From assembly GCA_963773105.1 (NCBI GenBank), contig CAVZAA010000001.1, forward strand, positions 434,001 through 498,000: a stretch of 64,000 bases of DNA, written 5' to 3'. The first letter of the stretch is position 1. The number at the start of each line of letters is the position of its first letter. The position numbers and the translations under genes were made by a program. This document shows, piece by piece, positions 18,984 through 28,454 of this stretch. Origin of the DNA: Trebonia sp963773105. GTDB taxonomy: Bacteria; Actinomycetota; Actinomycetes; Streptosporangiales; Streptosporangiaceae. Under the pieces are notes generated by a model, which was given only the letters and a program-made list of their open reading frames with translations, was not told where the DNA came from and did not search any database.

Positions 18984-20888
18984 TCAGCTGCCCGACAGCC
19001 GGGTAAGCGCGCCGCGCACCACCGCCGGGTCCGTCGTCTGCCAGAACGGCGGCAGCGTGGCCCGCAGGAACTCGCCGTACCGCTTGGTCACCAGGCGCGG
19101 GTCGAGCACGGCGACCACGCCGCGGTCGTCGACCGACCGGAGCAGCCGTCCCGCGCCCTGGGCGAGCAGCAGCGCCGCATGCGACGCCGACACCTCCATG
19201 AACCCGCTGCCGCCGCGCGCGTCCGCCGCCCGCGTCCTGGCCGAGGCGAGCGGATCGTCGGGCCGGGGGAAGGGGATCCGGTCGATGACCACCAGCCGCA
19301 GCGACGGCCCGGGCACGTCCACCCCCTGCCACAGCGACAGCGTGCCGAACAGGCAGGTCGGCTCGTCCTCGGCGAACTCCTTGACCAGCTGCATGGTCGA
19401 GTCGTCGCCCTGGCACAGCAGCGGGTAGGGCAGCGACTCCCGCAGCGCGGCCGCGGCCGCCTTAGCCGCCCGCATCGAGGAGAACAGCCCCAGCGTCCGT
19501 CCCCCGGCCGCCTTGATCAGCTCCCACATCTCTTCTAGGTACTCCGGCGGCAGCCCGTCCCGGCCGGGGATCGGCAGGTGCTTGGCGACGTAGAGGATGC
19601 CGCTGCGCCCGTGCGCGAACGGCGACCCCACGTCCATCCCCTCCCACTCCGAGCCCATCGCCGAGGCGTCGAGGCCCCACTGCCGCGCAAGCGGCGCGAA
19701 CGACCCGCCCAGGGTAAGCGTGGCCGAGGTGAGAACCACGGTCCGTTCGCTGAACAGGTTTTCCGCCAGCACCTCGCCGACCTCGAGGGGCGCGACGTGC
19801 AGGGACGCGGGGCGGGACGGCTCCGCCGCCCAGTCCTCCGGCCGCTCGAGCCAGACGACCTCCTCGCGCTCCTCGATCGGCTGCTCGAACGCGCTGAGCA
19901 TCCGCTCGGCCACCTCGCCGATCTCCTCCAGGTTGACCAGCGCCGTCTGCGCGGCGGTGACCTCGGCCGGGTCAGCGTCCTCGTCCTTGGACACGGCGAT
20001 CTTGCGGACCTGAGCGGCGCAGCTGACGGCGGACTCCCGCAGCGCGGTCAGCGTGGCCGACAGCCCCTGGTCAAGGGCGTCCATCCGGCCGGCGGGCATG
20101 GTGACGAGCAGCGGGCCGAGGGCGTTGCCCGCCTCGGACAGGCGCGCGATCTCCCCGTCGTCGGCCAGCCGGCCGGTCCGCCTGACCGCGAACTCGATCG
20201 CCTGCACCGACAGCTCGCCGCTGGCCACCGAGGTGACCCGGTCGACCAGCTCGTGCGCCTCGTCGACGATGACGACCCGATGCTCGGGCAGGATGCCGCC
20301 CTCGCCGAGGGTGTCGATCGCGAGCAGCGCGTGGTTGGTGACGACGACGTCGACCTCGGCCGCCGTCCGCCTGGCGCGCTCAGAGAAGCACTGCACGCCG
20401 AACGGGCAGCGGTTCACGCCCAGGCATTCGCGCGCCGTCACCGCGACCTGGCGCCACGCCTGGTCGGGCACGCCCGGTACCAGCTCGTCGCGGTCGCCGA
20501 CGGTGGTCGACGCCGCCCACTGGTGCAGCCGCTTCACGTGCGCGCCGAGCGGGCTGGTCGGCCCGTCGAAGAGCGAGTCCTGCTCGTCTTCGGGGCCGTT
20601 GCGCAGCTTGTTGAGGCAGAGGTAGTTGTTCCTGCCCTTGAGTATCGCGAACTCCGGCCTGCGGCCGAGCGGCCCGCGCAGCGCGTCGGCCAGCCGGGGG
20701 AGGTCACGGTCGACCAACTGGCGCTGCAGCGCGATGGTGGCGGTCGAGACCACGACCGGGCCGTGTTTCTTGGCCGTGGCGAGCCGGAGCGCGGGCACCA
20801 GGTAGGCGAGCGACTTGCCGGTCCCGGTCCCGGCCTGAACCGCCAGGTGCGCGCCGTCGGTCATCGCATCCCAGACCGCCTGCGCCAT
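18984..20888 (-). CDS. ATP-dependent DNA helicase, DinG/XPD-like
   Basis: This 634-residue superfamily 2 helicase has Walker A QAGTGTGKSLAYL (19-26), STATIALQ, four Cys in two groups (NYLC; CLGVNRCPFGVQC near 156) that could hold the iron-sulfur cluster of the family, DEAH box VDEAHE near 208, ERTVVLTSATL, LFSSMRAAKAA and QGAGRLLRS. It is likely a 5'-3' helicase acting on structured DNA in repair. The ATG at 20888 is the only standard start in this frame. The upstream in-frame sequence LLTTAVAAIGGTERDGQSK matches the conserved N-terminal Q-motif region of these helicases, so the true start is probably further up; see findings. Confidence 0.9.
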   Translation of the reverse strand: MAQAVWDAMTDGAHLAVQAGTGTGKSLAYLVPALRLATAKKHGPVVVSTATIALQRQLVDRDLPRLADALRGPLGRRPEFAILKGRNNYLCLNKLRNGPEDEQDSLFDGPTSPLGAHVKRLHQWAASTTVGDRDELVPGVPDQAWRQVAVTARECLGVNRCPFGVQCFSERARRTAAEVDVVVTNHALLAIDTLGEGGILPEHRVVIVDEAHELVDRVTSVASGELSVQAIEFAVRRTGRLADDGEIARLSEAGNALGPLLVTMPAGRMDALDQGLSATLTALRESAVSCAAQVRKIAVSKDEDADPAEVTAAQTALVNLEEIGEVAERMLSAFEQPIEEREEVVWLERPEDWAAEPSRPASLHVAPLEVGEVLAENLFSERTVVLTSATLTLGGSFAPLARQWGLDASAMGSEWEGMDVGSPFAHGRSGILYVAKHLPIPGRDGLPPEYLEEMWELIKAAGGRTLGLFSSMRAAKAAAAALRESLPYPLLCQGDDSTMQLVKEFAEDEPTCLFGTLSLWQGVDVPGPSLRLVVIDRIPFPRPDDPLASARTRAADARGGSGFMEVSASHAALLLAQGAGRLLRSVDDRGVVAVLDPRLVTKRYGEFLRATLPPFWQTTDPAVVRGALTRLSGS

Positions 20889-21016
20889 CTTGCTCTGCCC
20901 GTCCCGCTCGGTGCCGCCGATCGCCGCGACGGCGGTGGTCAGCAGCGAGAGAACGTGGCGGCGGTCTCGAGCGGTCGGCGGTGCTGTTAGATGATCCGGG
21001 GGGCACGAGCCGACGC

Positions 21017-21022
21017 TACCCT
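21017..21022 (+). promoter_or_regulatory. Probable -10 (TACCCT) for a leaderless mRNA
   Basis: TACCCT ends 6 nt before ATG 21029. Read on the other strand the same bases include TAGGGT, which sits 12 nt before GTG 21006, a possible start of the divergent helicase. The element may therefore serve both directions. Confidence 0.5.
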
Positions 21023-21028
21023 ATGCAG

Positions 21029-21547
21029 ATGCCGATTTACGCCCTGGACGACGACGAGCCGCAGATCGACGAGCTCGCCTACGTCGCCCCTGATGCCGTT
21101 GTCATCGGGCGGGTCACGATAGGCCCGCAATCCTCGGTCTGGCCCTGCGCGGTGCTCCGCGGCGACCACGGCACGATCACCGTCGGCGCCCGGACCTCGG
21201 TCCAGGACGGCACCGTCGTGCACACCACCGCGCGCTGCCCGACGGTGATCGGCGACGACTGCGTGGTCGGGCACAACGCGCACCTGGAGGGGTGCGTGAT
21301 CGAGTCGGGCTGCCTGATCGGCTCCGGCTCGGTGACCCTCAACCGGGCGGTGGTGGGCGCCGGGTCGATCGTCGCCGCCGGGACGGTGGTGCCGGAGGGG
21401 TTCGTCGTCCCGGCCCGGTCGCTGGTGGCGGGCGTACCGGCGGCGATCAAGCGGTCCGGCGTGGACCCGACGTGGATCGAGTTCGCGGTCAAGAGCTACA
21501 TCGAGACCGCGCGCCATCACCGGAGCGGGCTGCGGAGGCTGCGCTAG
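21029..21547 (+). CDS. Gamma-carbonic-anhydrase-like hexapeptide-repeat protein
   Basis: This 172-residue left-handed beta-helix protein has hexapeptide repeats (VVIGRV, VWPCAVLRGDHGTITVGA, VIGDDCVVGHNAHLEGCVI). His residues at VVHTT and GHNAH are where Cam/YrdA-type proteins bind zinc. Many members show little carbonic anhydrase activity, so the reaction is uncertain. ATG 21029 is chosen over ATG 21023 because of the leaderless -10 spacing. It is followed about 100 bp later by a transporter gene on the same strand. Confidence 0.85.
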   Translation: MPIYALDDDEPQIDELAYVAPDAVVIGRVTIGPQSSVWPCAVLRGDHGTITVGARTSVQDGTVVHTTARCPTVIGDDCVVGHNAHLEGCVIESGCLIGSGSVTLNRAVVGAGSIVAAGTVVPEGFVVPARSLVAGVPAAIKRSGVDPTWIEFAVKSYIETARHHRSGLRRLR

Positions 21548-21652
21548 ATCCCGCGATCCGACCCGGGCGGCAAGAAACCCAGCAGCGGCCGTGGATCGTT
21601 ATCGTTGTGGAGCTGCATAAGACGCAGTAACAGGGGTATCAGGTAGGGTGCC

Positions 21653-22792
21653 GTGGATATTGACATCAGCCTCGACTACGGGCTCACCCTGCTCGCCGCG
21701 CTACTCATCGGCACCGGATTCGTGCTGCAGCAGAACGCGGCGCAGCGTGAGCCAGACTCGCGCTTTCTGTCGCTGCGGCTGATCCTCGACCTGTTCCACC
21801 AGCGCCGCTGGCTGCTCGGCATCGGCTGCATGGTCGGCGGGCAGGCGCTCGCGGCGTGGTCGATCGGGAACCTGCCGCTCGCGTTCGTCGAGCCGCTGCT
21901 CACCACCAACCTGGTCTTCGCGCTGCTGGTCGCCGTGCCGATCGCCAAGGCGTCGCTCCGGTTCTGGGAGATCGCGGGCGCGGTGGTGCTCTGCTGCGGG
22001 GTAGCGCTGCTGTCGGTGTCGCGGTCGGCCAAGCCGATCGGGCTGTCGTTCGGGTCGTTCTCGCACTGGCCTGCCGCCGGGGCGATCGCGTTTATCGCGT
22101 TCGTCTGCGTCCAGGCCGGGCGGCACCGGCCAGGGCGGGCGCGGGCGATGCTGACGGGCATCGGCGCGGGACTCGTGTTCGGCATCCAGGACGCGCTGAC
22201 CAGGCAGACGCTGCAGGCCCTGCACTACCACGGGATCAACGGCATGCTGTCGACCTGGGCGCCCTATGCACTCGTCGGCGCGGGCGCGACCGGCATCTGG
22301 CTGATGCAGAGCGCGTTCAGCTCCGGCCCGCTGAACGTCTCGCTGCCGGCCATCTCGGCCGGGGAGCCGGTGGTCGGGATACTGCTCGGCGTCCTCGTGT
22401 TCGGCGACCGGATCCAGGACACTCCGGGGGAACTGGCGATCTACGCCGGGGGGCTCGCCGCGCTGGTCGCGGGCGTGATCATGGTGAGTCGTTCCCCGGC
22501 GTTCTCCCAGCTCCGCGCCTGGACCGAGGAGGGCATCGCCTCGCTGCCGCCGCTGCCGCACGTTCCCGTCCCGCACGTGCCGACGCTGCCGCGCGGCCTG
22601 CCCGGACTGCACGGCGGCCGCGCCGACGACGACGGCGACGCGCCCGACGATCCGTCGCGGCAGGACCCGCCGACCGGGGACCGCCCGTCGTCGGCCGATG
22701 ACGCCGCCGCCCCGAGGCCCGGCGAGGCCATCGCGACCAGGTGGAAGCGCCTGCGCAGGCCGCGCGGCCCGATATCCGACCTACGGGGATAG
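21653..22792 (+). CDS. EamA-like (DMT superfamily) transporter with hydrophilic C-terminal tail
   Basis: This 379-residue protein has about nine to ten hydrophobic helices in residues 1-285 (LLAALLIGTGFVLQQNAA, WEIAGAVVLCCGVALLSV, AIYAGGLAALVAGVIMV) and an internal duplication pattern typical of drug/metabolite transporters. A tail of about 90 residues rich in Pro, Asp and Arg, probably disordered and cytoplasmic, follows. The start is GTG 21653; TAGGGT at 21644-21649 lies close upstream. The substrate is unknown. Actinomycetes carry several such proteins. Confidence 0.8.
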   Translation: MDIDISLDYGLTLLAALLIGTGFVLQQNAAQREPDSRFLSLRLILDLFHQRRWLLGIGCMVGGQALAAWSIGNLPLAFVEPLLTTNLVFALLVAVPIAKASLRFWEIAGAVVLCCGVALLSVSRSAKPIGLSFGSFSHWPAAGAIAFIAFVCVQAGRHRPGRARAMLTGIGAGLVFGIQDALTRQTLQALHYHGINGMLSTWAPYALVGAGATGIWLMQSAFSSGPLNVSLPAISAGEPVVGILLGVLVFGDRIQDTPGELAIYAGGLAALVAGVIMVSRSPAFSQLRAWTEEGIASLPPLPHVPVPHVPTLPRGLPGLHGGRADDDGDAPDDPSRQDPPTGDRPSSADDAAAPRPGEAIATRWKRLRRPRGPISDLRG

Positions 22793-22963
22793 CCGCCGGC
22801 CCGGTGCCCGCCGCCACGCCGATCCGGTGGAAAATCCTGCGCGGAGTGTCCCGGTCCGTGACAATGTGTCCGCGGGACGGGGCACCCCCAACGGGGGCTT
22901 AACGCCGAGCTGTGGGCCAGTGCCCTGTCCGGTCGGGACGAACGTCATTCAAAGAGGCTGGTC

Positions 22964-24225
22964 ATGGCAGCGCGTCCGAGTCGGCGGGGTCGGGTGCTTA
23001 CGGCGGGCGCGGCTATCGTTGTCGCCGCGTCCCTGCTGGGGACGTTCGCGGCCCGCGGGGCGACCGGCGCCGCTCACGCCCGCGCGACGGTGACGCCGGG
23101 CACGCGGCGTCATCGGGCTCCGCCCGGGTCACGGTGGCCAGGGCCCAGTCCGCGCTGACCGTCGCCGTCTCACCCGCGATCGTCGCGCTCGGCGGCGTGG
23201 CGGCGCTGTCGGTGCGGGCCAGCTCGCGGTTCGGCGTGCCGTCGGAGGCGGTGACGTTCGCCGACGCCAAGGGCGCGCTGTGCACGGTGAAGCTGGCCAA
23301 GGGCGCGGCGGCCTGCCGCCGGGTCTTCGCCGCGCTGGGCACGTACCGGATCACGGCCAGGTATGGCGGCGACGCCGCGCGGGCGGGATCGTCAGGGTCG
23401 GCCAAGCTGATCGTCGCCCAGGGGGAGACGGCGACGTCGGTCGCGGTCAGCGCGGCGGCCGCCCCGGCCGAGGCGGCGACCACCTTCACGGCCTCCGTCA
23501 AGACGCCGGCCGGAATCCCGACCGGGTCCGTGGTCTTCGCAATCGGGGCGGCCGAGCTCTGCTCGGGCACGCTGACGCACGGCACTGCCAGCTGCCAGGC
23601 GTCTTACCCGACTCCCGGCAAGTACACCGTGACCGCGACGTACGCGGGCGACGACTCCTTTTACGGCTCGTTCGGGCTGCTGAGCTGGACGGTGACGACG
23701 ATCCCGACCGCGCTAACGCTGGCGGGCAGCCCGTCGGCGGTTCCCCAGGGCACCGCCGCGACGGTCACCGCCTCGATCGCCCCGGCCGCCGCCACCGGCA
23801 CGGTCACCTTCACCCAGGGCGGCACGGTGATCTGCGCCGCCCAGCCGCTCGCCGACGGCTCGGCCAGCTGCGTCACCCCGGACCTGCCGACGCTCGGAAC
23901 CGGCCAGATCACCGCTGCCTACGCGGGCACGGCGCTGTACGCGCCGTCGTCCGGCACCCTGACGCTGAACGTGGTCCAGGCGGTCAGCTCGGTCACCGCG
24001 TGCGTCAACGTCGGCTCGGTCGGCAAGCGCGGGAACGTCGGCGTCACCCTCACCCTGGTCACCCCCGACGGCGACACCACCGCCCAGGCCATCGGCGGCG
24101 GGGCCTGGTTCGCCCGTGGCTCCAACTGCCCGGGCAACTTCTTCCGCTCGTCGCCCTGGACGCTGACGTTCGCCCAGCCGGTGGCGCTATCGGAGCTGAG
24201 CACCCCCACCGGCCTCAACAGCTAG
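22964..24225 (+). pseudogene. Secreted Ig-like repeat protein, signal peptide and mature part in different frames
   Basis: ATG 22964, with AGAGG 6 nt upstream, starts a clear signal peptide (RRGRVLTAGAAIVVAASLLGTFAARG) in one frame, which ends at a TGA near 23157. From about 23100 another frame encodes the mature protein: SGSARVTVARAQSALTV, then bacterial Ig-like (Big_3-type) units ending YGGDAARAGSSGSA, YAGDDSFYGS and YAGTALYAPSSG, each with a Cys pair. The final part has CVNVGSVGKRGNVGV. Joining them needs a one-base change between about 23088 and 23115. It is likely a cell-surface or secreted protein. Its TAG stop overlaps the TAG of the convergent ctaG-like gene in a shared CTAG. Confidence 0.7.
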
Positions 24226-25142
24226 AGCTTGGACTTGGGACGGGCCGAGGAGGCCCAGCCCCGGGGGGCGGCCTCCCTGCTGCCGTGGCCGATGAACCGC
24301 TCGAGGGCGGTGCCGACGCCGCCCTCGTCGGCGATCAGCTTCCTGATCGTGACGATCATCGTGGGCATGGCCCAGAAGTCGCCGCAGACCCACAGGATGG
24401 CCGCGCCGATCTGCTGGTCGGCGAAGGGCGGCAGGGTCACGCCGGGCACGTGGTCGTAGGGACTGTAGACCGAGTGGGTGGCGAAGATCGACAACGTCAT
24501 CGCGATGAAGATCATCACCACGTTGGTCGCCAGCAGCGCGGCCGCGCGGCCGAGGACCGGCATCCGCGAGCGGAACGGCGGGGACGGGATGAACTGGAGC
24601 CAGAACAGCACCCCGGCCAGGAAGAACGACGAGTGCATGAGCCAGATGTGCACCGCCTGGTTGTTCTCCGCCAGGTCGAACAGGGCCGGGATGTGCCACA
24701 GCACCATGACCGCGTTGAAGATCACCACCGCCACGACCGGACCGGTCACGAAGTGGAAGAAGGCACGGATCGGCCGCGACCAGCCGCCCGCGAGAACCGA
24801 CCGCGTGACCGCCTGCCCCGACCGGCCGGGGAGCCCGTCAAGCAGCGGCTGCCCGGGCGCGCCCGCCACCACCAGCGACGGCGCGGCGAACATCAGCAGC
24901 AGGTGCTGCACCATGTGGACGATGAAGTACGAACTGGCCCAGTAGTCGATCGGCGAATCGACCGCGATCAGTAGCACCGCGAGTCCGCTGTAGAACCAGA
25001 GCGACCGGATCCGCCGTTCCCTGGTGCGCTCCGGCCTGGACCGCCGGGCGAGCCGCCAGAGCCCGATCTCGTGCCAGACCACGACGATGGCCACGATGAT
25101 CACAAACGGGTCGAACGACCAGTTGTCCAAGATGTAGTGCAT
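24222..25142 (-). CDS. CtaG-type cytochrome c oxidase assembly membrane protein
   Basis: This 306-residue polytopic protein (about 7-9 helices) matches the caa3-type CtaG family: FIVHMVQHLLLMFAAPSL, WHIPALFDLA, HIWLMHSSFFLAGVLFW and WVCGDFWAMP. Conserved His and Met residues in the membrane segments may handle copper. In Bacillus CtaG is needed for caa3 oxidase formation. Here it closes a minus-strand locus containing an SCO1 domain, VKOR and DsbA-like proteins, which supports a role in metal insertion into an exported or membrane cuproprotein. ATG 25142 lies 39 bp after the previous gene; that gap holds short tandem repeats. Confidence 0.88.
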   Translation of the reverse strand: MHYILDNWSFDPFVIIVAIVVVWHEIGLWRLARRSRPERTRERRIRSLWFYSGLAVLLIAVDSPIDYWASSYFIVHMVQHLLLMFAAPSLVVAGAPGQPLLDGLPGRSGQAVTRSVLAGGWSRPIRAFFHFVTGPVVAVVIFNAVMVLWHIPALFDLAENNQAVHIWLMHSSFFLAGVLFWLQFIPSPPFRSRMPVLGRAAALLATNVVMIFIAMTLSIFATHSVYSPYDHVPGVTLPPFADQQIGAAILWVCGDFWAMPTMIVTIRKLIADEGGVGTALERFIGHGSREAAPRGWASSARPKSKL

Positions 25143-25181
25143 GCGGCGGCCTAACGGGACGGGGTCTAACGGGACGGGGGT

Positions 25182-26406
25182 CTAACTGGACGAGCCGGGC
25201 TGGATTGGCACGTTGATGGTCTGCGCTTTCGCCCAGACGGTGGATCCGTGATCGAGCTGCCACACGGTCAGCCTGGCCCCGGAGACGGCCAGCGCGTCGA
25301 TCGAGGTGCCCGGCCCCGAGGCAAGGACCGACGTGTGGGCGGGCGCCGGGGGAAGCAGCAGCCACTGCTGCCCGGGTCCGCCGATGGTCGCCGCCTGCCC
25401 GCCGGGCAGCAGGACCCACGCACCCGCCCGACGACGTCGGCGTCGCCCCGGCGAGCCCGCCGGACGCGGTGACGGCGCTGGTGACCGGCAGCGGCGCGGA
25501 CGCCGTCGCGGTAGTGGCGAATGGCGTTGCCGACGGGGCCAGCGGCGCATATGCGTACCAGCCGCCCAGCCATAGCGCGGTTAGCCCCGCCTTGGCCCGC
25601 ACCAGCGCGGTCCCTGCGCTGAGCCGCACAAGCTGGCCGGAGACCGGCAGGCTGAGCCGCTGCCAGCCATCGCTGGCGGAGTAGGAGAAGAGGCCGACGG
25701 TGCCGGTCGCGCCGCAGCTGCCGGCCGCCAGCACATCGGCGGGTACCGGCCCGAACGAGACCGAGGTGACTCCCACCGTCCCGCACTTCTTACCGGCGGG
25801 GGAGGCCGCGATCGCGCCCGGTTTGGCCAGTGTCCGCCAGGAATTGCCAGAGTCAGAGCTGGTCTCGATGGTGCCATTGCCGAGCAAAACGGCCAGCTGG
25901 CTGCCCGAGACGGCCAGTGCGCCGGGGGAGGAGGCCACGCCTTGGCTGATCGGACCCCCACTGGACCACGTGCTGCCCGCGTCAGCCGTGGACGCGAGCG
26001 GCGTGAACTCGAGATGCTGACTGGGCCGCACCGCCACCGTCAGCGCGCTCCCGGCATCGGCCGCCGCGACCAGGCCGCCGTTGTCGGCGACGCCCGGCGG
26101 GGTGACGAGCTGCCAGGTCGCGGACTTCGCGGGCCGGACGAACACCTCCCAGAACGTGGGGTTGGACGTCATCGGCACGACCGCCCAGCTGTCCTTGGCG
26201 GTGCTGAGCGAGGTGGCCAGCGACACCGCCGGGGCGCTGGCGGCCGCCGAGTCACCGGATGTGGTCACCGATGACGAGCCGCACGCAGCCAGCGCGCTGG
26301 TCGACGCGATGGCCGCCGCGGCGACCAGCGCGCCGGCCCGGATCCGGCCGCGCCACCTGGCGTCGATAGCCGCCGTGGCCGCGGCGGGTCCGGTGGTCGC
26401 CGTCAC
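25182..26406 (-). pseudogene. BNR/Asp-box lipoprotein, reconstructed across a frameshift
   Basis: GTG 26406 overlaps the stop of the preceding SCO-fusion gene by 4 nt. The N-terminus is a lipoprotein signal (VAAAAIASTSALAACGSS, lipobox LAAC). Asp-box motifs TADAGSTWSSG and SSDSGNSWRTL suggest a small beta-propeller. After GGLAGATPTSSG (near 25430) the protein-like sequence moves to another frame (GAWVLLPGGQAATIGGPG ... NVPIQPGSSS) and stops at 25182. One extra base in GGGCGGGT at about 25422-25430 explains it. Without the correction the frame runs on into ctaG as noise. The function is unknown; location and operon suggest an envelope partner of copper or redox proteins. Confidence 0.7.
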
Positions 26407-28337
26407 TGGTTCTGTCCCATCGACTGGAGCACGGAGTCGGCCAGCATGGACGAGAACGAGGACTGGGTGGCGTCCGTGCCCGGTCCCGGGTCGTCGCTGA
26501 TCTCCTGTTGGACCACGCCCTTGGCGCTGATCACGAACGCGATGTCGTTGTGCGCGGCCATCGCGCCGGCCGGCAGGTCCTCGACCTCGATTCCGAAATG
26601 GTGCCAGACAGCGGCGAGTTGGTTAACCGACCCAGTGAGGTAGAGCCAGTTCGGCACCGCGTTGAGCCCAACCTGCGAATCGAACGCCCGGGTGTAGGCC
26701 AGCGAGGTGTACGTCGGGTTGGCCACCACGGCAACCAATTCTGTGTCGCTCGCCTTCGACCCGAGCAGCGTATCGGCCACCCGCATCTCCGCGGCGATGA
26801 TCGGGCAGTCGGTTGAGCAGACCGGGTCGAGGAACGTCAGCAGCACGACCTTGCCGCGCAGGCTGGCCAGCGACACCTGCCGCCCGTTCTGGCTGGTGAG
26901 CGTGAAGTTAGGGGCCGGGCTGTCGAGCTGCCCATTGCTCCCAGCGATGGCCTCCGCGGTGATTGGGTCGGCGGTCTTGTTCGCCGCGGCGAACGCCATC
27001 GGAGCCGCGCCCACGATGATCACGCCGAGCGCCGCGATTCCGGCGATCACCCGCAGCGGTGCCCCCGCGAACGCCCGCGCTGGCCCGGCGAGCCACTGGG
27101 GAAGGCCCGCGTCTCCGGCTGACGCCGATGCGGTCGCCCCGGCCGGGACCAGCGTCTGCTCTGGGACTGGTGCGCCCTCTGAAACCGGGGTGCTCGCCGG
27201 GACGGGTGTACCTTGCTGATCAGATTTATCCGTAACCGCGATCGTTGCCTTGTCCGCAGTCGGCTCCGGAGTCAGCCCGAGGTAGCCGACCGTGAACAGG
27301 AGGATGAGCGGGATCATGTTGTTCGGGTCGGTGCCGAGGCCGCCGAGGAACCCCAGGTCCTCCACCAGCACCCAGTCCGCCAGGCAGAACACGGCCGCCG
27401 CGATGACGGCGATCCGGGCGAAGCGCGCGTCCGAGCGAGCAGCGCTCACGCAGAACGCCGCTCCCGCCGCCGCCAGCGCGATCACCGCGACCAGGTTCAC
27501 CGCGAACCCGTGGGACTGCGTGAAGTTGCCGAAGCCGGAGACGATCGACTCAAGCGCGTGCGGCTGCGGGGTTCCCGCCATCGTCTGGACCATCGCGGTC
27601 AGCGAGCCCGGCTGGCCGCTGACCGTGCCCTGCCAGAAGCCGCGACCCGGCCAGGCCTGCAGTAGCGCCATGCCGAGGAAGAAGACTCCGCTCCCGGCGA
27701 GGATGAGCCGGCCGATGGCAGGCTGTTCCCAGGTGCGCTGCGGAAGCAACAGCAGCGCGCCGGCCACCACGTAGAGGACGACGGCACCCGGCGCGCCGAA
27801 GAGCACGGTGAGGCCAGGGGCCAGGATCTGGCCGAACGACTCGCCGAATGACCACACGATCAGCCCCCAGGCCACGCTGGACAGCGCGGCGAGCCGGACC
27901 GACCAACCGCGCACCGCGAAGATCATCCAGAGCCCGATGCCGACCTGGATCCAGACCGTCGACGCGGCGGCCGCGATGGGGTGGTAGTTCCAGATGTTCG
28001 CGCCCCAGTTCACCATGTCCACCACCCAGGACGGCGAGCCGTCCGCAGTTGGCTGGATCACGGACGGCATCCCTCCGGCCATCTGCGGCTGGGCCTGCAG
28101 CAGGCCGTCGAACAGCCAGAGGGCACCGAAGCCGATCCGCAGCACCTTCCGCGCGCGGGGCTCGTGCCAGGCCGAAGCGGCGGGCTGCGCGCCGGTCGCG
28201 GTTCGACTGGCGCCCCACGCTATGAGCAGGAGGAGCACGATCAGCGCGACGATCAGCGCCTGGTGGAGCAGCGCCGAGCGGAACGCTGAGACGAGGATCG
28301 TGCTGGCAGGGCTAGGGCCCGAGTTCATGCCAGGCAT
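26403..28337 (-). CDS. Polytopic membrane domain fused to an SCO1/SenC thioredoxin-like domain
   Basis: This 644-residue protein has about nine or ten membrane helices (residues 15-350; FGALWLFDGLLQAQPQM resembles DoxX-like proteins). A Pro/Ala/Thr/Val linker (about 355-410), one more helix and an extracytoplasmic SCO/TlpA-like domain follow (NFTLTSQNGRQVSLASLRGK, then CSTDC). The CxxxC pair plus the distal His in AAHNDIAFVI are the copper-binding residues of SCO proteins that load the CuA site of cytochrome oxidase. SCO domains are normally tethered by one helix, so this fusion is unusual. ATG 28337 has AAGGTGG 4 nt upstream. It overlaps the BNR gene downstream. Confidence 0.85.
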   Translation of the reverse strand: MPGMNSGPSPASTILVSAFRSALLHQALIVALIVLLLLIAWGASRTATGAQPAASAWHEPRARKVLRIGFGALWLFDGLLQAQPQMAGGMPSVIQPTADGSPSWVVDMVNWGANIWNYHPIAAAASTVWIQVGIGLWMIFAVRGWSVRLAALSSVAWGLIVWSFGESFGQILAPGLTVLFGAPGAVVLYVVAGALLLLPQRTWEQPAIGRLILAGSGVFFLGMALLQAWPGRGFWQGTVSGQPGSLTAMVQTMAGTPQPHALESIVSGFGNFTQSHGFAVNLVAVIALAAAGAAFCVSAARSDARFARIAVIAAAVFCLADWVLVEDLGFLGGLGTDPNNMIPLILLFTVGYLGLTPEPTADKATIAVTDKSDQQGTPVPASTPVSEGAPVPEQTLVPAGATASASAGDAGLPQWLAGPARAFAGAPLRVIAGIAALGVIIVGAAPMAFAAANKTADPITAEAIAGSNGQLDSPAPNFTLTSQNGRQVSLASLRGKVVLLTFLDPVCSTDCPIIAAEMRVADTLLGSKASDTELVAVVANPTYTSLAYTRAFDSQVGLNAVPNWLYLTGSVNQLAAVWHHFGIEVEDLPAGAMAAHNDIAFVISAKGVVQQEISDDPGPGTDATQSSFSSMLADSVLQSMGQNQ

Positions 28338-28358
28338 GCGGCCACCTTAATCGGGAAC

Positions 28359-28383
28359 CGCCCGCGCCCGGGCCGCGCGGGCG
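28359..28383 (-). terminator. GC hairpin between VKOR and the SCO-fusion gene
   Basis: A perfect 9-bp stem (CGCCCGCGC at 28359-28367 with GCGCGGGCG at 28375-28383, 7-nt loop) lies 21 bp upstream of the SCO-fusion start. There is no U tract. It may terminate or attenuate transcription inside the locus. Confidence 0.5.
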
Positions 28384-28454
28384 AACATGAACATAATGTA
28401 ATTCCGCTCGGTCGACCCATAGCTGATGCCGGGAGCGGCAATGCGGCGGGGCGG

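Noticed and set aside
19738..19750. GGTCCGTTCG match inside the helicase gene
   Set aside because: It encodes the conserved ERTVVLTSATL motif and lacks the second block of the repeat family, so it is a chance match.
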